The translations under genes were made by a program, and so were the position numbers. The notes below the pieces were generated by a model. That model made no database searches, was not told the DNA's origin, and saw nothing but the letters and a program-made list of their open reading frames with translations. From assembly GCA_023953845.1 (NCBI GenBank), contig JAMLJC010000001.1, positions 744,001 to 808,000 on the forward strand: 64,000 nucleotides of DNA, given 5' to 3'. Origin of the DNA: Rhizobiaceae bacterium. GTDB lineage: Bacteria > Pseudomonadota > Alphaproteobacteria > Rhizobiales > Rhizobiaceae. Numbering within the stretch: the stretch's first letter is position 1; each line of letters opens with the position of its first letter. Below, one piece after another: positions 34,288 through 43,376 of this stretch.

Positions 34288-36576
34288 ATGAAGGTTGCGG
34301 TACTCGGCGGCGGACCGGCAGGCCTCTACTTCGCCATCTGCATGAAATTGCACGACGCCGCGCACGACGTCACCGTCATCGAGCGCAACAGGCCCGACGA
34401 CACGTTCGGCTGGGGCGTGGTGCTGTCGGCCGAGACGCTGGACAACCTCACCCGCAACGATCCCGTCAGCGCGCAATGGATACGCCGCCATTTCGCCTAC
34501 TGGGACGACGTCGCCGTCATCAAGGACGGCGTCAAGACCGTTTCCACCGGCCACGGTTTCTGCGGCATCGGCCGCAAGCGCCTGTTGCAGCTTCTCCAGC
34601 AGCGCGCCCGCGAACTGGGCGTCAGGTTGCAGTTCGAGACGGAGGCCGCCGAGCCGCAGACCTATATGGACACGCATGACGTGGTCATCGGCGCCGACGG
34701 GCTGAACTCCAAATGCCGCGCCGCCTTCGCCGACGTGTTCAAGCCCGACATCGACATGCGCAAGTGCAAGTTCGTGTGGCTGGGCACGCACCAGAAATTC
34801 GCCAACGCCTTCACCTTCATCTTCGAGAAGACCGAGCATGGCTGGGTGTGGGCGCACGCCTACCAGTTCGACCGCGACACGGCGACCTTCATCGTCGAGT
34901 GCAGCCAGGAGACGTGGGACGCGTTCGGCTTCGGAACGATGTCGAAGGAAGAGTCGATCGAGACCTGCGAACGGATCTTCGAGAAACATCTCGGCGGCTA
35001 CAGCCTGATGTCGAACGCCAACCACATACGCGGCTCGGCCTGGATCAATTTTCCGCGCGTGCTTTGCGAACGCTGGTCGTACAGGAATCTGGCGCTGATG
35101 GGCGACGCCGCGGCAAGCGCCCACTTCTCCATCGGCTCGGGCTCGAAGCTCGCGCTGGAAAGCGCGGTGGCGCTGGCCGACTATTTGCACAGCGAGCCGA
35201 CGCTGGAGGCGGCGTTCCGGAAATACGAGGACGCGCGGCGCACCGAGGTGCTGAAACTCCAGTCGGCAGCGCGCAACTCGCTCGAATGGTTCGAGGATGT
35301 CGAGCGCTATCTCGGCCTCGATCCGGTCCAGTTCAACTATTCGCTGCTGACTCGCTCGCAGCGCATCAGCCACGAGAATCTGCGCCTGCGCGATCCCGAC
35401 TGGCTGGGCGGCGCGGAGGAATGGTTCCAGAGCCGCGCCGGCGCCACCAACATGCGCCGCGCGCCGATGTTCGCGCCGTTCCGGCTGCGCGAGATGCATC
35501 TGGAGAACCGCATCGTCGTCTCGCCGATGGCGCAGTACAAGGCCGTCGACGGCTGTCCGACCGACTGGCATTTCGCCCACTATGCCGAGCGCGCCAAGGG
35601 CGGCGCCGGCCTCGTCTATATCGAGATGACCTGCGTCTCGCCGGAAGGACGCATCACGCCCGGCTGTCCCGGCTTCTATGCGCCCGAACACGAGGTCGCG
35701 TGGAAGCGGCTCGTCGACTTCGTCCATGTCGAGACGGAAGCGAAGATCTGCGCGCAGATCGGCCATTCCGGCCCGAAGGGTTCGACCAGGGTCGGCTGGG
35801 AGGGCACCGACGAACCGCTCGACAGCGGCAACTGGCCGGTGATGGCCGCGTCCGACGTCGCCTGGTCGCCTGCGAACCAGACGCCGAAGGCGATGACGCG
35901 CAAGGACATGGACAAGGTGCGCGACCAGTTCGTCGCGGCGGCGGAGATGGCGGAACGCTGCGGTTTCGACATGATCGAAATCCACGCCGCCCACGGCTAC
36001 CTGCTCTCGTCCTTCATCACCCCCGTCACCAATCGCCGCACCGACGAATATGGCGGATCGCTCGAAAACCGCATGCGCTATCCGCTGGAGGTGTTCCATG
36101 CGGTGCGCGCCGTGTGGCCGGCGGAAAAGCCGATCTCCATGCGCATCTCGGCCCATGACTGGCTGCCCGACGAGGGCGTCGATCCGGCCGAGGCGGTGGA
36201 GATCGCGAGGCTGCTGAAGGCTGCCGGCGTCGACATCTGCGACGTTTCAGCCGGGCAGACCTCGATCCGCGCCCGGCCGGTCTATGGCCGCATGTTCCAG
36301 ACACCGTTCTCGGACCGCATCCGCAACGAGGTCGGCATGCCGACCATGGCCGTCGGCAACATCTTCGAGGCCGACCATGCCAATTCGATCCTGATGGCCG
36401 GCCGCGCCGACCTCGTCTGCCTTGCCCGGCCGCACCTCGCCGATCCGTACTGGACGCTGCATCAGGCGGTGAAGCTCAACGATCGCCATGTGAAATGGCC
36501 CGATCCTTACCTGCCCGGCCGCGATCAGGCCTATCGCCTTGCCGAGCGGCAGGAGCAGATGACGGGGAAAGTTTGA
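34288..36576 (+). CDS. 2-aminobenzoyl-CoA monooxygenase/reductase-like fusion (salicylyl-CoA 5-hydroxylase family)
   Basis: This 762-aa flavoprotein fuses two enzymes. The N-terminal part (about residues 1-385) is a class A FAD monooxygenase with VLGGGPAGLYFA, VVIGADGLNSKCR and ALMGDAAASAH. The C-terminal part (from about residue 394) is an old-yellow-enzyme TIM barrel with RIVVSPMAQY, QIGHSG and EIHAAHGYLLSSFITP. This architecture is that of 2-aminobenzoyl-CoA monooxygenase/reductase of Azoarcus, which hydroxylates and then reduces the aromatic ring of anthraniloyl-CoA; salicylyl-CoA 5-hydroxylases look the same. The nearby anthranilate-CoA-ligase-like, kynureninase and tryptophan dioxygenase genes favour 2-aminobenzoyl-CoA as substrate. 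It begins the rightward operon. Confidence 0.85.
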   Translation: MKVAVLGGGPAGLYFAICMKLHDAAHDVTVIERNRPDDTFGWGVVLSAETLDNLTRNDPVSAQWIRRHFAYWDDVAVIKDGVKTVSTGHGFCGIGRKRLLQLLQQRARELGVRLQFETEAAEPQTYMDTHDVVIGADGLNSKCRAAFADVFKPDIDMRKCKFVWLGTHQKFANAFTFIFEKTEHGWVWAHAYQFDRDTATFIVECSQETWDAFGFGTMSKEESIETCERIFEKHLGGYSLMSNANHIRGSAWINFPRVLCERWSYRNLALMGDAAASAHFSIGSGSKLALESAVALADYLHSEPTLEAAFRKYEDARRTEVLKLQSAARNSLEWFEDVERYLGLDPVQFNYSLLTRSQRISHENLRLRDPDWLGGAEEWFQSRAGATNMRRAPMFAPFRLREMHLENRIVVSPMAQYKAVDGCPTDWHFAHYAERAKGGAGLVYIEMTCVSPEGRITPGCPGFYAPEHEVAWKRLVDFVHVETEAKICAQIGHSGPKGSTRVGWEGTDEPLDSGNWPVMAASDVAWSPANQTPKAMTRKDMDKVRDQFVAAAEMAERCGFDMIEIHAAHGYLLSSFITPVTNRRTDEYGGSLENRMRYPLEVFHAVRAVWPAEKPISMRISAHDWLPDEGVDPAEAVEIARLLKAAGVDICDVSAGQTSIRARPVYGRMFQTPFSDRIRNEVGMPTMAVGNIFEADHANSILMAGRADLVCLARPHLADPYWTLHQAVKLNDRHVKWPDPYLPGRDQAYRLAERQEQMTGKV

Positions 36577-37325
36577 TGTCCCATGCGCTTGTCACCGGTG
36601 GCGGCACGGGGGTCGGCAAGGCGATCGCGCTGGCGTTGGCGGCGGCCGGCCACGAGGTCACCATCTGCGGCAGGCGGCGCGAGCCGCTCGAAACAGTGGC
36701 GGCGATGCAGTCCAACATCGCGGCCGTCACGGCCGACGTCACCGACGAAGCCTCGATGACGGCACTTCATGCGGCAGCGGAAGCCGCGAACGGTCCGTTC
36801 GACATCGTCATCGCCAATGCCGGTGCTGCCGTCAGCGCGCCGGCCCCAAAAGTGTCGCTGGCTGACTGGAGCCAGGCGCTCGCGGTGAACCTCACCGGCG
36901 CCTTCCTGACGGTGAAGCCCGCTTTGTCCGGCATGATCGCGCGGAAATCCGGGCGCATCGTCTTCATCGCCTCGACGGCGGGCCTCAAGGGCTATGCCTA
37001 TGTCGCCCCCTATGTGGCGGCGAAGCACGGCGTCATCGGCCTGATGCGGGCGCTCGCGGTCGAGACGGCGAAAACCGGAGTCACGGTCAACGCCATCTGC
37101 CCCGGCTTCACCGAGACCGAGCTGCTGGCCGATTCGGTCGAGCGTATCGTCAGGAAGACCGGACGCAGCGCCGAGGAAGCGCGCGCCAGCCTCGTAGCCG
37201 GCAATCCGCAGGGCCGCTTCATCCAGCCGGGCGAGATCGCGGCCGCCGTGATGTGGCTGGTCGGCGACGGCGCGGCCTCGATCACCGGACAGGCCATTTC
37301 CGTATCGGGAGGGGAGACATGGTAG
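36576..37325 (+). CDS. SDR family oxidoreductase of the anthraniloyl-CoA cluster
   Basis: The 249-aa protein is a classical SDR with TGGGTGVG (residues 7-14), IANAG, a catalytic Ser in FIASTAG and Y-V-A-A-K (about residues 148-152), ending with the ITGQAISVSGGETW pattern seen in 3-hydroxyacyl-CoA dehydrogenase-like SDRs. Its ATG overlaps the monooxygenase stop (TGATG). It likely oxidises a hydroxyacyl-CoA made after ring reduction; the precise step is inference. Confidence 0.82.
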   Translation: MSHALVTGGGTGVGKAIALALAAAGHEVTICGRRREPLETVAAMQSNIAAVTADVTDEASMTALHAAAEAANGPFDIVIANAGAAVSAPAPKVSLADWSQALAVNLTGAFLTVKPALSGMIARKSGRIVFIASTAGLKGYAYVAPYVAAKHGVIGLMRALAVETAKTGVTVNAICPGFTETELLADSVERIVRKTGRSAEEARASLVAGNPQGRFIQPGEIAAAVMWLVGDGAASITGQAISVSGGETW

Positions 37326-37783
37326 CGGTTGCCGTGGCCGAACGGCAGGAGCATGCGCGATTGCGGCTCTGGGTACGCATCCTGCGCGCGCAGCGCCTGA
37401 TCGAAGGGCAGTTGCGCGAGCGGCTGAAGACGGAGTTCGACACCACCCTGCCCCGCTTCGACGTCATGGCGGCGCTCTACCGGCAGCCGTCCGGCATGCT
37501 GATGAGCGACCTGTCGCGCTTCCTCCTCGTCTCCAACGGCAACGTCACCGGCATCGTCGACCGTCTCGTCACCGACGGCCATGTCGTCCGCGCCCAGCGT
37601 GAAGGCGACCGGCGCACCTCCATCGTCCGGCTGACCGAGGCCGGCACAGCCTTCTTCGAGAAGATGGCGGCGGTGCATGAAGGCTGGGTCGATTCGCTTC
37701 TCGCCGACATAGGCGAGGAGGACGCCCGGCATCTGGCCGGCATCCTGAAATCATTCCGCAGCAACTGGGAGCGCGGCTCATGA
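37319..37783 (+). CDS. MarR family transcriptional regulator
   Basis: The 154-aa protein has the winged helix-turn-helix of MarR: LPRFDVMAALYRQPSG, then MLMSDLSRFLLVSNGNVTGIVDRLV as the recognition region and the wing VVRAQREGDRRTSIVRLTEAG. MarR proteins often sense aromatic acids or their CoA esters. It is encoded within the operon, overlapping the SDR and the enoyl-CoA hydratase genes, so it likely controls this cluster. Confidence 0.9.
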   Translation: MVAVAVAERQEHARLRLWVRILRAQRLIEGQLRERLKTEFDTTLPRFDVMAALYRQPSGMLMSDLSRFLLVSNGNVTGIVDRLVTDGHVVRAQREGDRRTSIVRLTEAGTAFFEKMAAVHEGWVDSLLADIGEEDARHLAGILKSFRSNWERGS

Positions 37784-38598
37784 AGGGCAAATCCATGGCC
37801 GGGCTCAGCCCGGTTCATTTCCATTGGCAGGCGGAGAACGGGATTGCCCGCATCCGGCTGGCGCGGCCGGAACGCAAGAATCCGCTGACCTTCGAATCCT
37901 ATGCCGAGCTGCGCGATACGTTTCGCGACCTCGCCTATGCCGACGACATCCACGCCGTGGTCTTCCTGCCCAATGGCGGAAATTTCTGCTCGGGCGGCGA
38001 CGTGCACGACATCATCGGCCCGCTGGTCAATATGGAAATGAAGGAGCTGCTGGCCTTCACGCGCATGACCGGCGACGTGGTCAAGGCCATGATCAATTGC
38101 GGCAAGCCGGTCATCTCGGCCGTGGACGGCGTCGCGGTGGGCGCCGGCGCCATCATCGCCATGGCGTCCGACCTGCGCCTTGCTACGCCCGAGGCGAAGA
38201 CGGCGTTCCTGTTCACGCGCGTCGGCCTCGCCGGGTGCGACATGGGCGCCTGCGCCATGCTGCCGAGGATCATCGGCCAGGGCCGCGCCGCCGAGCTGCT
38301 CTACACAGGCCGCACCATGAGCGCGGAGGAAGGCGAGCGTTGGGGCTTCTTCAACCGGCTGGTCGCCGCGGCGGAACTGGAAAGAGAAGCGCTCGACCTC
38401 GCCGCCCGCATCGTCGCCGGTCCGACCTTCGCCCACGGCATCACCAAGACGCAGCTCAACCAGGAATGGTCGATGGGTCTCGATCAGGCGATCGAGGCCG
38501 AAGCGCAGGCGCAGGCGATCTGCATGCAGACCCGCGACTTCGAACGCGCCTACAAGGCGTTCGTGGCGAAGGAAAAGCCGGTGTTCGAGGGGGATTGA
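37780..38598 (+). CDS. Enoyl-CoA hydratase/isomerase family protein
   Basis: This 272-aa crotonase-fold protein has NFCSGGDVHDI (first oxyanion hole), KPVISAVDGVAVGAGAIIAMASDL and the second loop TRVGLAGCDMGACAMLPRIIG. The order fits enoyl-CoA hydratases of aromatic acid pathways. The usual catalytic Glu pair is not obvious: the GCDMGA region has Asp and Met there, so a ring-hydrolase or isomerase role is possible. It is coupled to marR by ATGA overlap. Confidence 0.82.
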   Translation: MKGKSMAGLSPVHFHWQAENGIARIRLARPERKNPLTFESYAELRDTFRDLAYADDIHAVVFLPNGGNFCSGGDVHDIIGPLVNMEMKELLAFTRMTGDVVKAMINCGKPVISAVDGVAVGAGAIIAMASDLRLATPEAKTAFLFTRVGLAGCDMGACAMLPRIIGQGRAAELLYTGRTMSAEEGERWGFFNRLVAAAELEREALDLAARIVAGPTFAHGITKTQLNQEWSMGLDQAIEAEAQAQAICMQTRDFERAYKAFVAKEKPVFEGD

Positions 38599-38614
38599 GA
38601 TGAGGGACGCGACT

Positions 38615-38830
38615 TTTCCCTCCTCCTTGCGGGGAGGGTGGCCGGACAAGGTCCGGCCGGGTGGGGTACAGGCGGCAGTGCTCGACCTCCGGGCGGTGCC
38701 TTCTGATGCTACCCCCTCTGGCCGCTACGCGGCCATCTCCCCCGCAAGGGGGGAGAGTGCCCTCTCCCTTGCCGCACCTGCCCAACCCCGCTGCGCTACG
38801 TCCGGTCGGCCCTCCCGTAAGGGGGAACCT
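38615..38830. repeat. Block of GC-rich palindromic repeats
   Basis: This 236-base gap between the hydratase and the acyl-CoA dehydrogenase is filled by hairpins. GGCCGGAC (38640-38647) pairs with GTCCGGCC (38651-38658); TGGCCGC-TAC-GCGGCCA and CTCCCCC-GCAA-GGGGGGAG follow, and the block ends in AGGGGGAA, which gives the ribosome binding site of the next gene. It resembles the elements at 42109 and 45447. Confidence 0.75.
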
Positions 38831-38834
38831 CATC

Positions 38835-39977
38835 ATGCCTAACCGCTCCTTCCTGTCCTGGCCGTTCTTCGAGGACCGCCATCGCGAATACGCCGGGCGT
38901 CTCGATTCATGGTGCGTGCAGAACCTGCCGGCCGATCATCATGACGTCGATGCGGCCTGCCGCGAGCTGGTAAAAAAACTGGGCCGCGACGGCTGGCTCA
39001 AGCCTACCGCCATAGACCCGAAGAATCCCGCGCCCCTCGACGTGCGCACGCTCTGCCTGACCCGCGAGACGCTGGCGCGTCACGACGGGTTGGCCGATTT
39101 CGCCTTCGCCATGCAGGGGCTGGGCACCGGCGCCGTCAGCCTCTTCGGCGAGGCGCATCACCGGCAATGGCTGGAAAAGACCCGCGCCGGCGAAGCGCTC
39201 TCCGCCTTCGCCCTGTCGGAGCCGCGTTCGGGCTCGGACGTCGCCAACATGGACATGGCGGCGACACGCGACGGCGACCATTACGTGCTTTCGGGAGAGA
39301 AGACGTGGATCTCCAATGGCGGCATCGCCGATCTCTACACCGTCTTCGCCCGGACCGGCGAAGCGCCCGGAGCGAAGGGCATTTCGTGCTTCCTCGTCCC
39401 TGCCGACACGCCGGGCCTGATCGTCGCCGAACGCATCGAGGTGGTTGCGCCGCATCCGCTGGCGCGGCTCGCCTTCGAGGATTGCCGCGTTCCTGTCTCG
39501 GCCATGATCGGCAGGCCCGGCGACGGCTTCAGGATCGCCATGTCGGTGCTCGACGTCTTCCGCTCCACGGTCGGGGCGGCGGCGCTGGGCTTCGCGCGCC
39601 GCGCGCTCGACGAGACGATCGCGCGGGCCTCCGGCCGAGAGCTCTTCGGCGCGCCGCTCTTCGACCTGCAGATGGTGCAAGGCCACATCGCCGACATGGC
39701 GCTGGACGTCGATGCCGCGGCCCTGCTCGTCTACCGCGCCGCCTGGACGAAGGACATGGGCGCGCCGCGCGTCACCCGCGAGGCGGCGATGGCCAAGCTT
39801 TACGCCACCGACCGCGCGCAGGAGGTCATCGACAGGGCCGTCCAATTGCATGGGGGCGACGGCGTGCGCAAGGGGCACATCGTGGAGAGCCTGTATCGGG
39901 AGATACGCGCGCTGCGCATCTATGAGGGTGCGTCCGACGTCCAGAAAGTGGTCATCGCCCGTCAGGTGATGCAATGA
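38835..39977 (+). CDS. Acyl-CoA dehydrogenase family protein
   Basis: The 380-aa flavoprotein has FALSEPRSGSDVANMDMAA, the FAD-contacting GEKTWISNGG and C-terminal LHGGDGVRKGHIVESLYREIRALRIYEGASDVQ, in which the glutamate of IYEGAS is the usual catalytic base position. It introduces a double bond into an acyl-CoA, here presumably one from the reduced 2-aminobenzoyl-CoA ring. The ATG at 38835 has a repeat-derived AGGGGGAA upstream. Confidence 0.9.
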   Translation: MPNRSFLSWPFFEDRHREYAGRLDSWCVQNLPADHHDVDAACRELVKKLGRDGWLKPTAIDPKNPAPLDVRTLCLTRETLARHDGLADFAFAMQGLGTGAVSLFGEAHHRQWLEKTRAGEALSAFALSEPRSGSDVANMDMAATRDGDHYVLSGEKTWISNGGIADLYTVFARTGEAPGAKGISCFLVPADTPGLIVAERIEVVAPHPLARLAFEDCRVPVSAMIGRPGDGFRIAMSVLDVFRSTVGAAALGFARRALDETIARASGRELFGAPLFDLQMVQGHIADMALDVDAAALLVYRAAWTKDMGAPRVTREAAMAKLYATDRAQEVIDRAVQLHGGDGVRKGHIVESLYREIRALRIYEGASDVQKVVIARQVMQ

Positions 39978-40004
39978 AACCAGCAACCAGAGAGAAGAAC
40001 TGCG

Positions 40005-40457
40005 ATGACAAAGGCACTTGCCAAGGGAATCACTGAAAACGGCAGCGGCTTCGAGGGCGTCACCTGGAATGTGCTCGGGCAGACCTACTATCCGAAGGCT
40101 GTATGCGAAACGACGTTCGCCTTCGAGACCAACTCGGCGCCGGGCCAGTTCGTGCCGGTGCACATCCACCCGACACAGGACGAATTCATCCTCGTTCAGG
40201 AGGGCGAACTCGACCTGAAGCTCGACGGCGTGTGGTCGAAGGCGCGCGCCGGCGATCTTGTGCGCATGCCGAAGGGCATTCCGCACGGCTATTTCAACAA
40301 GTCCGACAAGCCGACGCGCGCCCTTTTCTGGGTCTCTCCCGCTGGAAAGCTGCGGGACCTCTTCGCCGCATTGGACGACCTCACGGACATCCAGCGCGTT
40401 GTCGAACTGTCGGCCCAGCACGACGTGGACTTCCTGCCGCCGGAGGCGAACGACTGA
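40005..40457 (+). CDS. Cupin domain protein of unknown function
   Basis: This 150-aa single-domain cupin has the metal motif VPVHIHPTQDEFILVQEGELDLKLDG (HxH-x4-E type) and a second motif RMPKGIPHGYFN with the fourth ligand His. It would bind one metal in a small beta barrel. It is encoded between the acyl-CoA dehydrogenase and the CoA ligase and ends 2 bases before the ligase ATG. Its role is unknown; a ring-modifying, isomerase or dioxygenase function is possible but not shown. Confidence 0.8.
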   Translation: MTKALAKGITENGSGFEGVTWNVLGQTYYPKAVCETTFAFETNSAPGQFVPVHIHPTQDEFILVQEGELDLKLDGVWSKARAGDLVRMPKGIPHGYFNKSDKPTRALFWVSPAGKLRDLFAALDDLTDIQRVVELSAQHDVDFLPPEAND

Positions 40458-40459
40458 CG

Positions 40460-42079
40460 ATGCTGTCGCCCAGCGCCCACACGGACACTTTCACGCGGGA
40501 CAACCTCCCGCCCGAAAGCGAATGGCCGGACTTTTTGCTCGACGGCTTCCAGTATCCGGAGGTGCTGAACGCGGCCGTCGAATTGACCGACCGCATGGTG
40601 GAGCGCGGTTTTGGCGACAATACCGCGCTGATCGGCAACGGAAGGCGGCGCACCTACAAGGAGCTCTCTGACTGGACGAACCGCCTCGCCCATGCGCTGG
40701 TCGAGGATTACGGCGTCAAGCCCGGCAACCGGGTGCTGATCCGCTCGGCCAACAATCCGGCCATGGTCGCCTGCTGGCTGGCGGCGACGAAGGCCGGCGC
40801 GGTGGTGGTCAACACCATGCCCATGCTGCGCGCCGGCGAACTGGCGCAGATCGTCGACAAGGCCGAGGTCGCGCTGGCGCTCTGCGACACGCGCATCAAG
40901 GACGAGCTCGTCGCCTGCGCCAAGGAAAGCAAATTCCTCAAGGCGGTCATCGGCTTCGACGGCACGGCCAACCACGACGCGGAACTCGACCGCGTCGCGC
41001 TCGACAAGCCGGTGAAGTTCGACGCGGTGAAGACCGGCCGCGACGACGTGGCCCTGCTCGGCTTCACCTCCGGCACGACGGGCGTGCCCAAGGCGACCAT
41101 GCACTTCCACCGCGACCTGCTGATCATCGCGGACGCCTATGCGAAGGAGGTGCTGGAAGTGCAGCCGACCGACATTTTCGTCGGCTCGCCGCCGCTCGCC
41201 TTCACCTTCGGCCTGGGCGGGCTCGCCATCTTCCCGCTGCGCTTCGGCGCGGCGGCGACGCTGCTCGAAAGCGCGACGCCGCCGAATATGATCGAGATAA
41301 TAGAGACCTATAAGGCGACGGTCTCCTTCACCGCGCCGACGGCCTATCGCGCCATGCTCGCCGCCATGGACCGCGGCGCCGACCTCTCCTCGCTGCGCGT
41401 CGCGGTTTCGGCCGGCGAGACGCTTCCCGCCCCCGTCTACGAGGAATGGGTGAAGAAGACCGGCAAGCCGATCCTCGACGGCATCGGCGCGACGGAAATG
41501 CTGCACATCTTCATCTCCAACCGCTTCGACGATCGCGCGCCCGCCTGCACCGGTAGGCCGGTGACGGGCTACGAGGCGAAGATCGTCGGCGAGGACATGA
41601 GCGAGCTGTCGCGCGGCCAGGTCGGGCGGCTGGCGGTGCGCGGCCCCACCGGATGCCGCTACATGGCCGACAAGCGCCAGCGGCAATACGTCCGGGACGG
41701 CTGGAACCTGACCGGCGACAGTTTCGTGGAGGACGAGGACGGACGCTTCCACTTCGCCGCACGCTCCGACGACATGATCGTCTCCGCCGGCTACAATATC
41801 GCCGGACCGGAGGTGGAGGCCGCCCTTCTCGCCCACGCCGACGTTCGCGAATGCGCCGTCATCGGCGTGCCGGACGAGGAACGCGGCCAGATCGTCGAGG
41901 CGCATGTGGTGCTGGTCGATGGCGCTGAAGCCGGCGACCTGATGCGCAAGCTGCTGCAGGACCACGTCAAGGCGACCATCGCGCCCTACAAATATCCGCG
42001 TTCGGTCGTGTTCACCGACAGCCTGCCGAAGACCCAGACGGGCAAGATACAGAGATTCAGGCTGAAGGAGCGGAAATGA
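40460..42079 (+). CDS. Anthranilate (2-aminobenzoate)-CoA ligase-like AMP-binding protein
   Basis: The 539-aa adenylate-forming enzyme has the P-loop LLGFTSGTTGVPKATMH (about residue 200), AVSAGETLPAPVYEEW, DGIGATEMLHIFISN, GDSFVEDEDG and the C-terminal catalytic Lys in KTQTGKIQRFRLK. The GATEMLHIFISN region and the overall order match benzoate-type and 2-aminobenzoate-CoA ligases. It would activate anthranilate from kynureninase for the monooxygenase/reductase. Its stop is followed by a repeat element at 42109. Confidence 0.85.
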   Translation: MLSPSAHTDTFTRDNLPPESEWPDFLLDGFQYPEVLNAAVELTDRMVERGFGDNTALIGNGRRRTYKELSDWTNRLAHALVEDYGVKPGNRVLIRSANNPAMVACWLAATKAGAVVVNTMPMLRAGELAQIVDKAEVALALCDTRIKDELVACAKESKFLKAVIGFDGTANHDAELDRVALDKPVKFDAVKTGRDDVALLGFTSGTTGVPKATMHFHRDLLIIADAYAKEVLEVQPTDIFVGSPPLAFTFGLGGLAIFPLRFGAAATLLESATPPNMIEIIETYKATVSFTAPTAYRAMLAAMDRGADLSSLRVAVSAGETLPAPVYEEWVKKTGKPILDGIGATEMLHIFISNRFDDRAPACTGRPVTGYEAKIVGEDMSELSRGQVGRLAVRGPTGCRYMADKRQRQYVRDGWNLTGDSFVEDEDGRFHFAARSDDMIVSAGYNIAGPEVEAALLAHADVRECAVIGVPDEERGQIVEAHVVLVDGAEAGDLMRKLLQDHVKATIAPYKYPRSVVFTDSLPKTQTGKIQRFRLKERK

Positions 42080-42108
42080 GTCGTTCCGTGATATTCGGTG
42101 TGCGGCAT

Positions 42109-42139
42109 ACCCCCACCCCTGACCCTTCCCCACAAGGGA
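42109..42139. repeat. Copy of the GC-rich repeat family
   Basis: The sequence ACCCCCACCCCTGACC continues into CTTCCCCACAAGGGA and matches one arm of the inverted repeat at 46-188 with few changes. It lies in the 103-base gap between the CoA ligase and kynureninase genes. Confidence 0.65.
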
Positions 42140-42182
42140 ATGCGGGTAACCTTGCTGCGCCATCTATCGCGAGAGTCGGGCC

Positions 42183-43376
42183 ATGACCGACTTCGCCAGG
42201 ACACGCGCCCTTTTCCACATCCCCGAGGACATGATCTATCTCGACGGCAATTCGCTCGGGCCCCTCCCCGTCGCCGCGAAGGAACGCGTGGCGAGGATGC
42301 TGGCGGCCGAATGGGGCGAGCAGCTCATCAAGGGCTGGAACAGCGCCGGCTGGTACATGCAGCCGCGTCGCGTCGGCGACCGTATCGCCAGGCTGATCGG
42401 CGCTCCGGACGGCACCGTCGTCATGGGCGACACGCTGTCGATCAAGGTGCATCAGGCACTGGCCTCTGCGCTGGAACTCAATCCCGGCCGCAGGGTCGTG
42501 CTCTCCGACAGCGGCAATTTCCCCTCCGATCTCTACATCGCGCAGGGCCTGCTGAAGTCGCTCGACAAGGGGCATGAGCTGAGGATCGTGGAGCCGGAGG
42601 ATATCCAGGCGGCAATCGACGAGAGCGTCGCCGTGCTGATGCTGACCGAGGTCGACTACCGCACCGGCCGCCTGCACGACATGAAGGCGCTGACGGCCAA
42701 AGCACATGAGGCCGGAGCGCTTGCTGTCTGGGACCTCGCCCATTCTGCCGGCGCCCTGCCAGTCGATCTCCTCGGCGCGGACGCGGATTTCGCCGTCGGC
42801 TGCACCTACAAGTACCTCAATGGCGGCCCGGGAGCCCCGGCCTTCATCTATGTCGCGCCACGGCATCTGGATACGGCGCGTCCCGTCCTGTCCGGCTGGA
42901 TGGGACACGAAGCGCCTTTCGCCTTCGACCTCGACTACCGGCCAGGCGGCGGCATCGACCGCATGCGCTGCGGCACGCCGCCGGTGATCGGGCTGACGGC
43001 GCTGGACGCCGCGCTCGACGTCTGGGAAGGCGTGGACATGGCGGACGTGCGGGCGAAGTCGATCGCGCTTTGCGACCTGTTCATCCGCGAGGTCGAGGCG
43101 CGCTGCCCGGATCTCGTGCTGAACACGCCCCGCGACGGCGCGAAACGCGGCAGCCAGGTGTCATTCAGGCATCCCGAAGGCTACGCCATCATGCAGGCCC
43201 TGATCGCCCAAAACGTCATCGGCGACTTCCGCGCGCCGGACGCGATCCGCTTCGGCTTCACCCCGCTCTATACAGGCGAGAAGGAGGTGACGGGGGCGGT
43301 GGACATTCTCGCCGGCATCATGGCGGACCGTCTCTGGGAAAGGCCGGAATACAGGCGCAAGGCGGCGGTGACATGA
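42183..43376 (+). CDS. kynU: Kynureninase
   Basis: This 397-aa PLP enzyme splits kynurenine into anthranilate and alanine. It has YLDGNSLGPLP near the start, the PLP-contact WDLAHSAGALPVDL (D184, H187) and the Schiff-base Lys210 in CTYKYLNGGPGAPAF. The C-terminal RFGFTPLYTG is also typical. Its stop overlaps the tryptophan dioxygenase ATG (ATGA), so the two steps are translationally coupled. Confidence 0.96.
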   Translation: MTDFARTRALFHIPEDMIYLDGNSLGPLPVAAKERVARMLAAEWGEQLIKGWNSAGWYMQPRRVGDRIARLIGAPDGTVVMGDTLSIKVHQALASALELNPGRRVVLSDSGNFPSDLYIAQGLLKSLDKGHELRIVEPEDIQAAIDESVAVLMLTEVDYRTGRLHDMKALTAKAHEAGALAVWDLAHSAGALPVDLLGADADFAVGCTYKYLNGGPGAPAFIYVAPRHLDTARPVLSGWMGHEAPFAFDLDYRPGGGIDRMRCGTPPVIGLTALDAALDVWEGVDMADVRAKSIALCDLFIREVEARCPDLVLNTPRDGAKRGSQVSFRHPEGYAIMQALIAQNVIGDFRAPDAIRFGFTPLYTGEKEVTGAVDILAGIMADRLWERPEYRRKAAVT

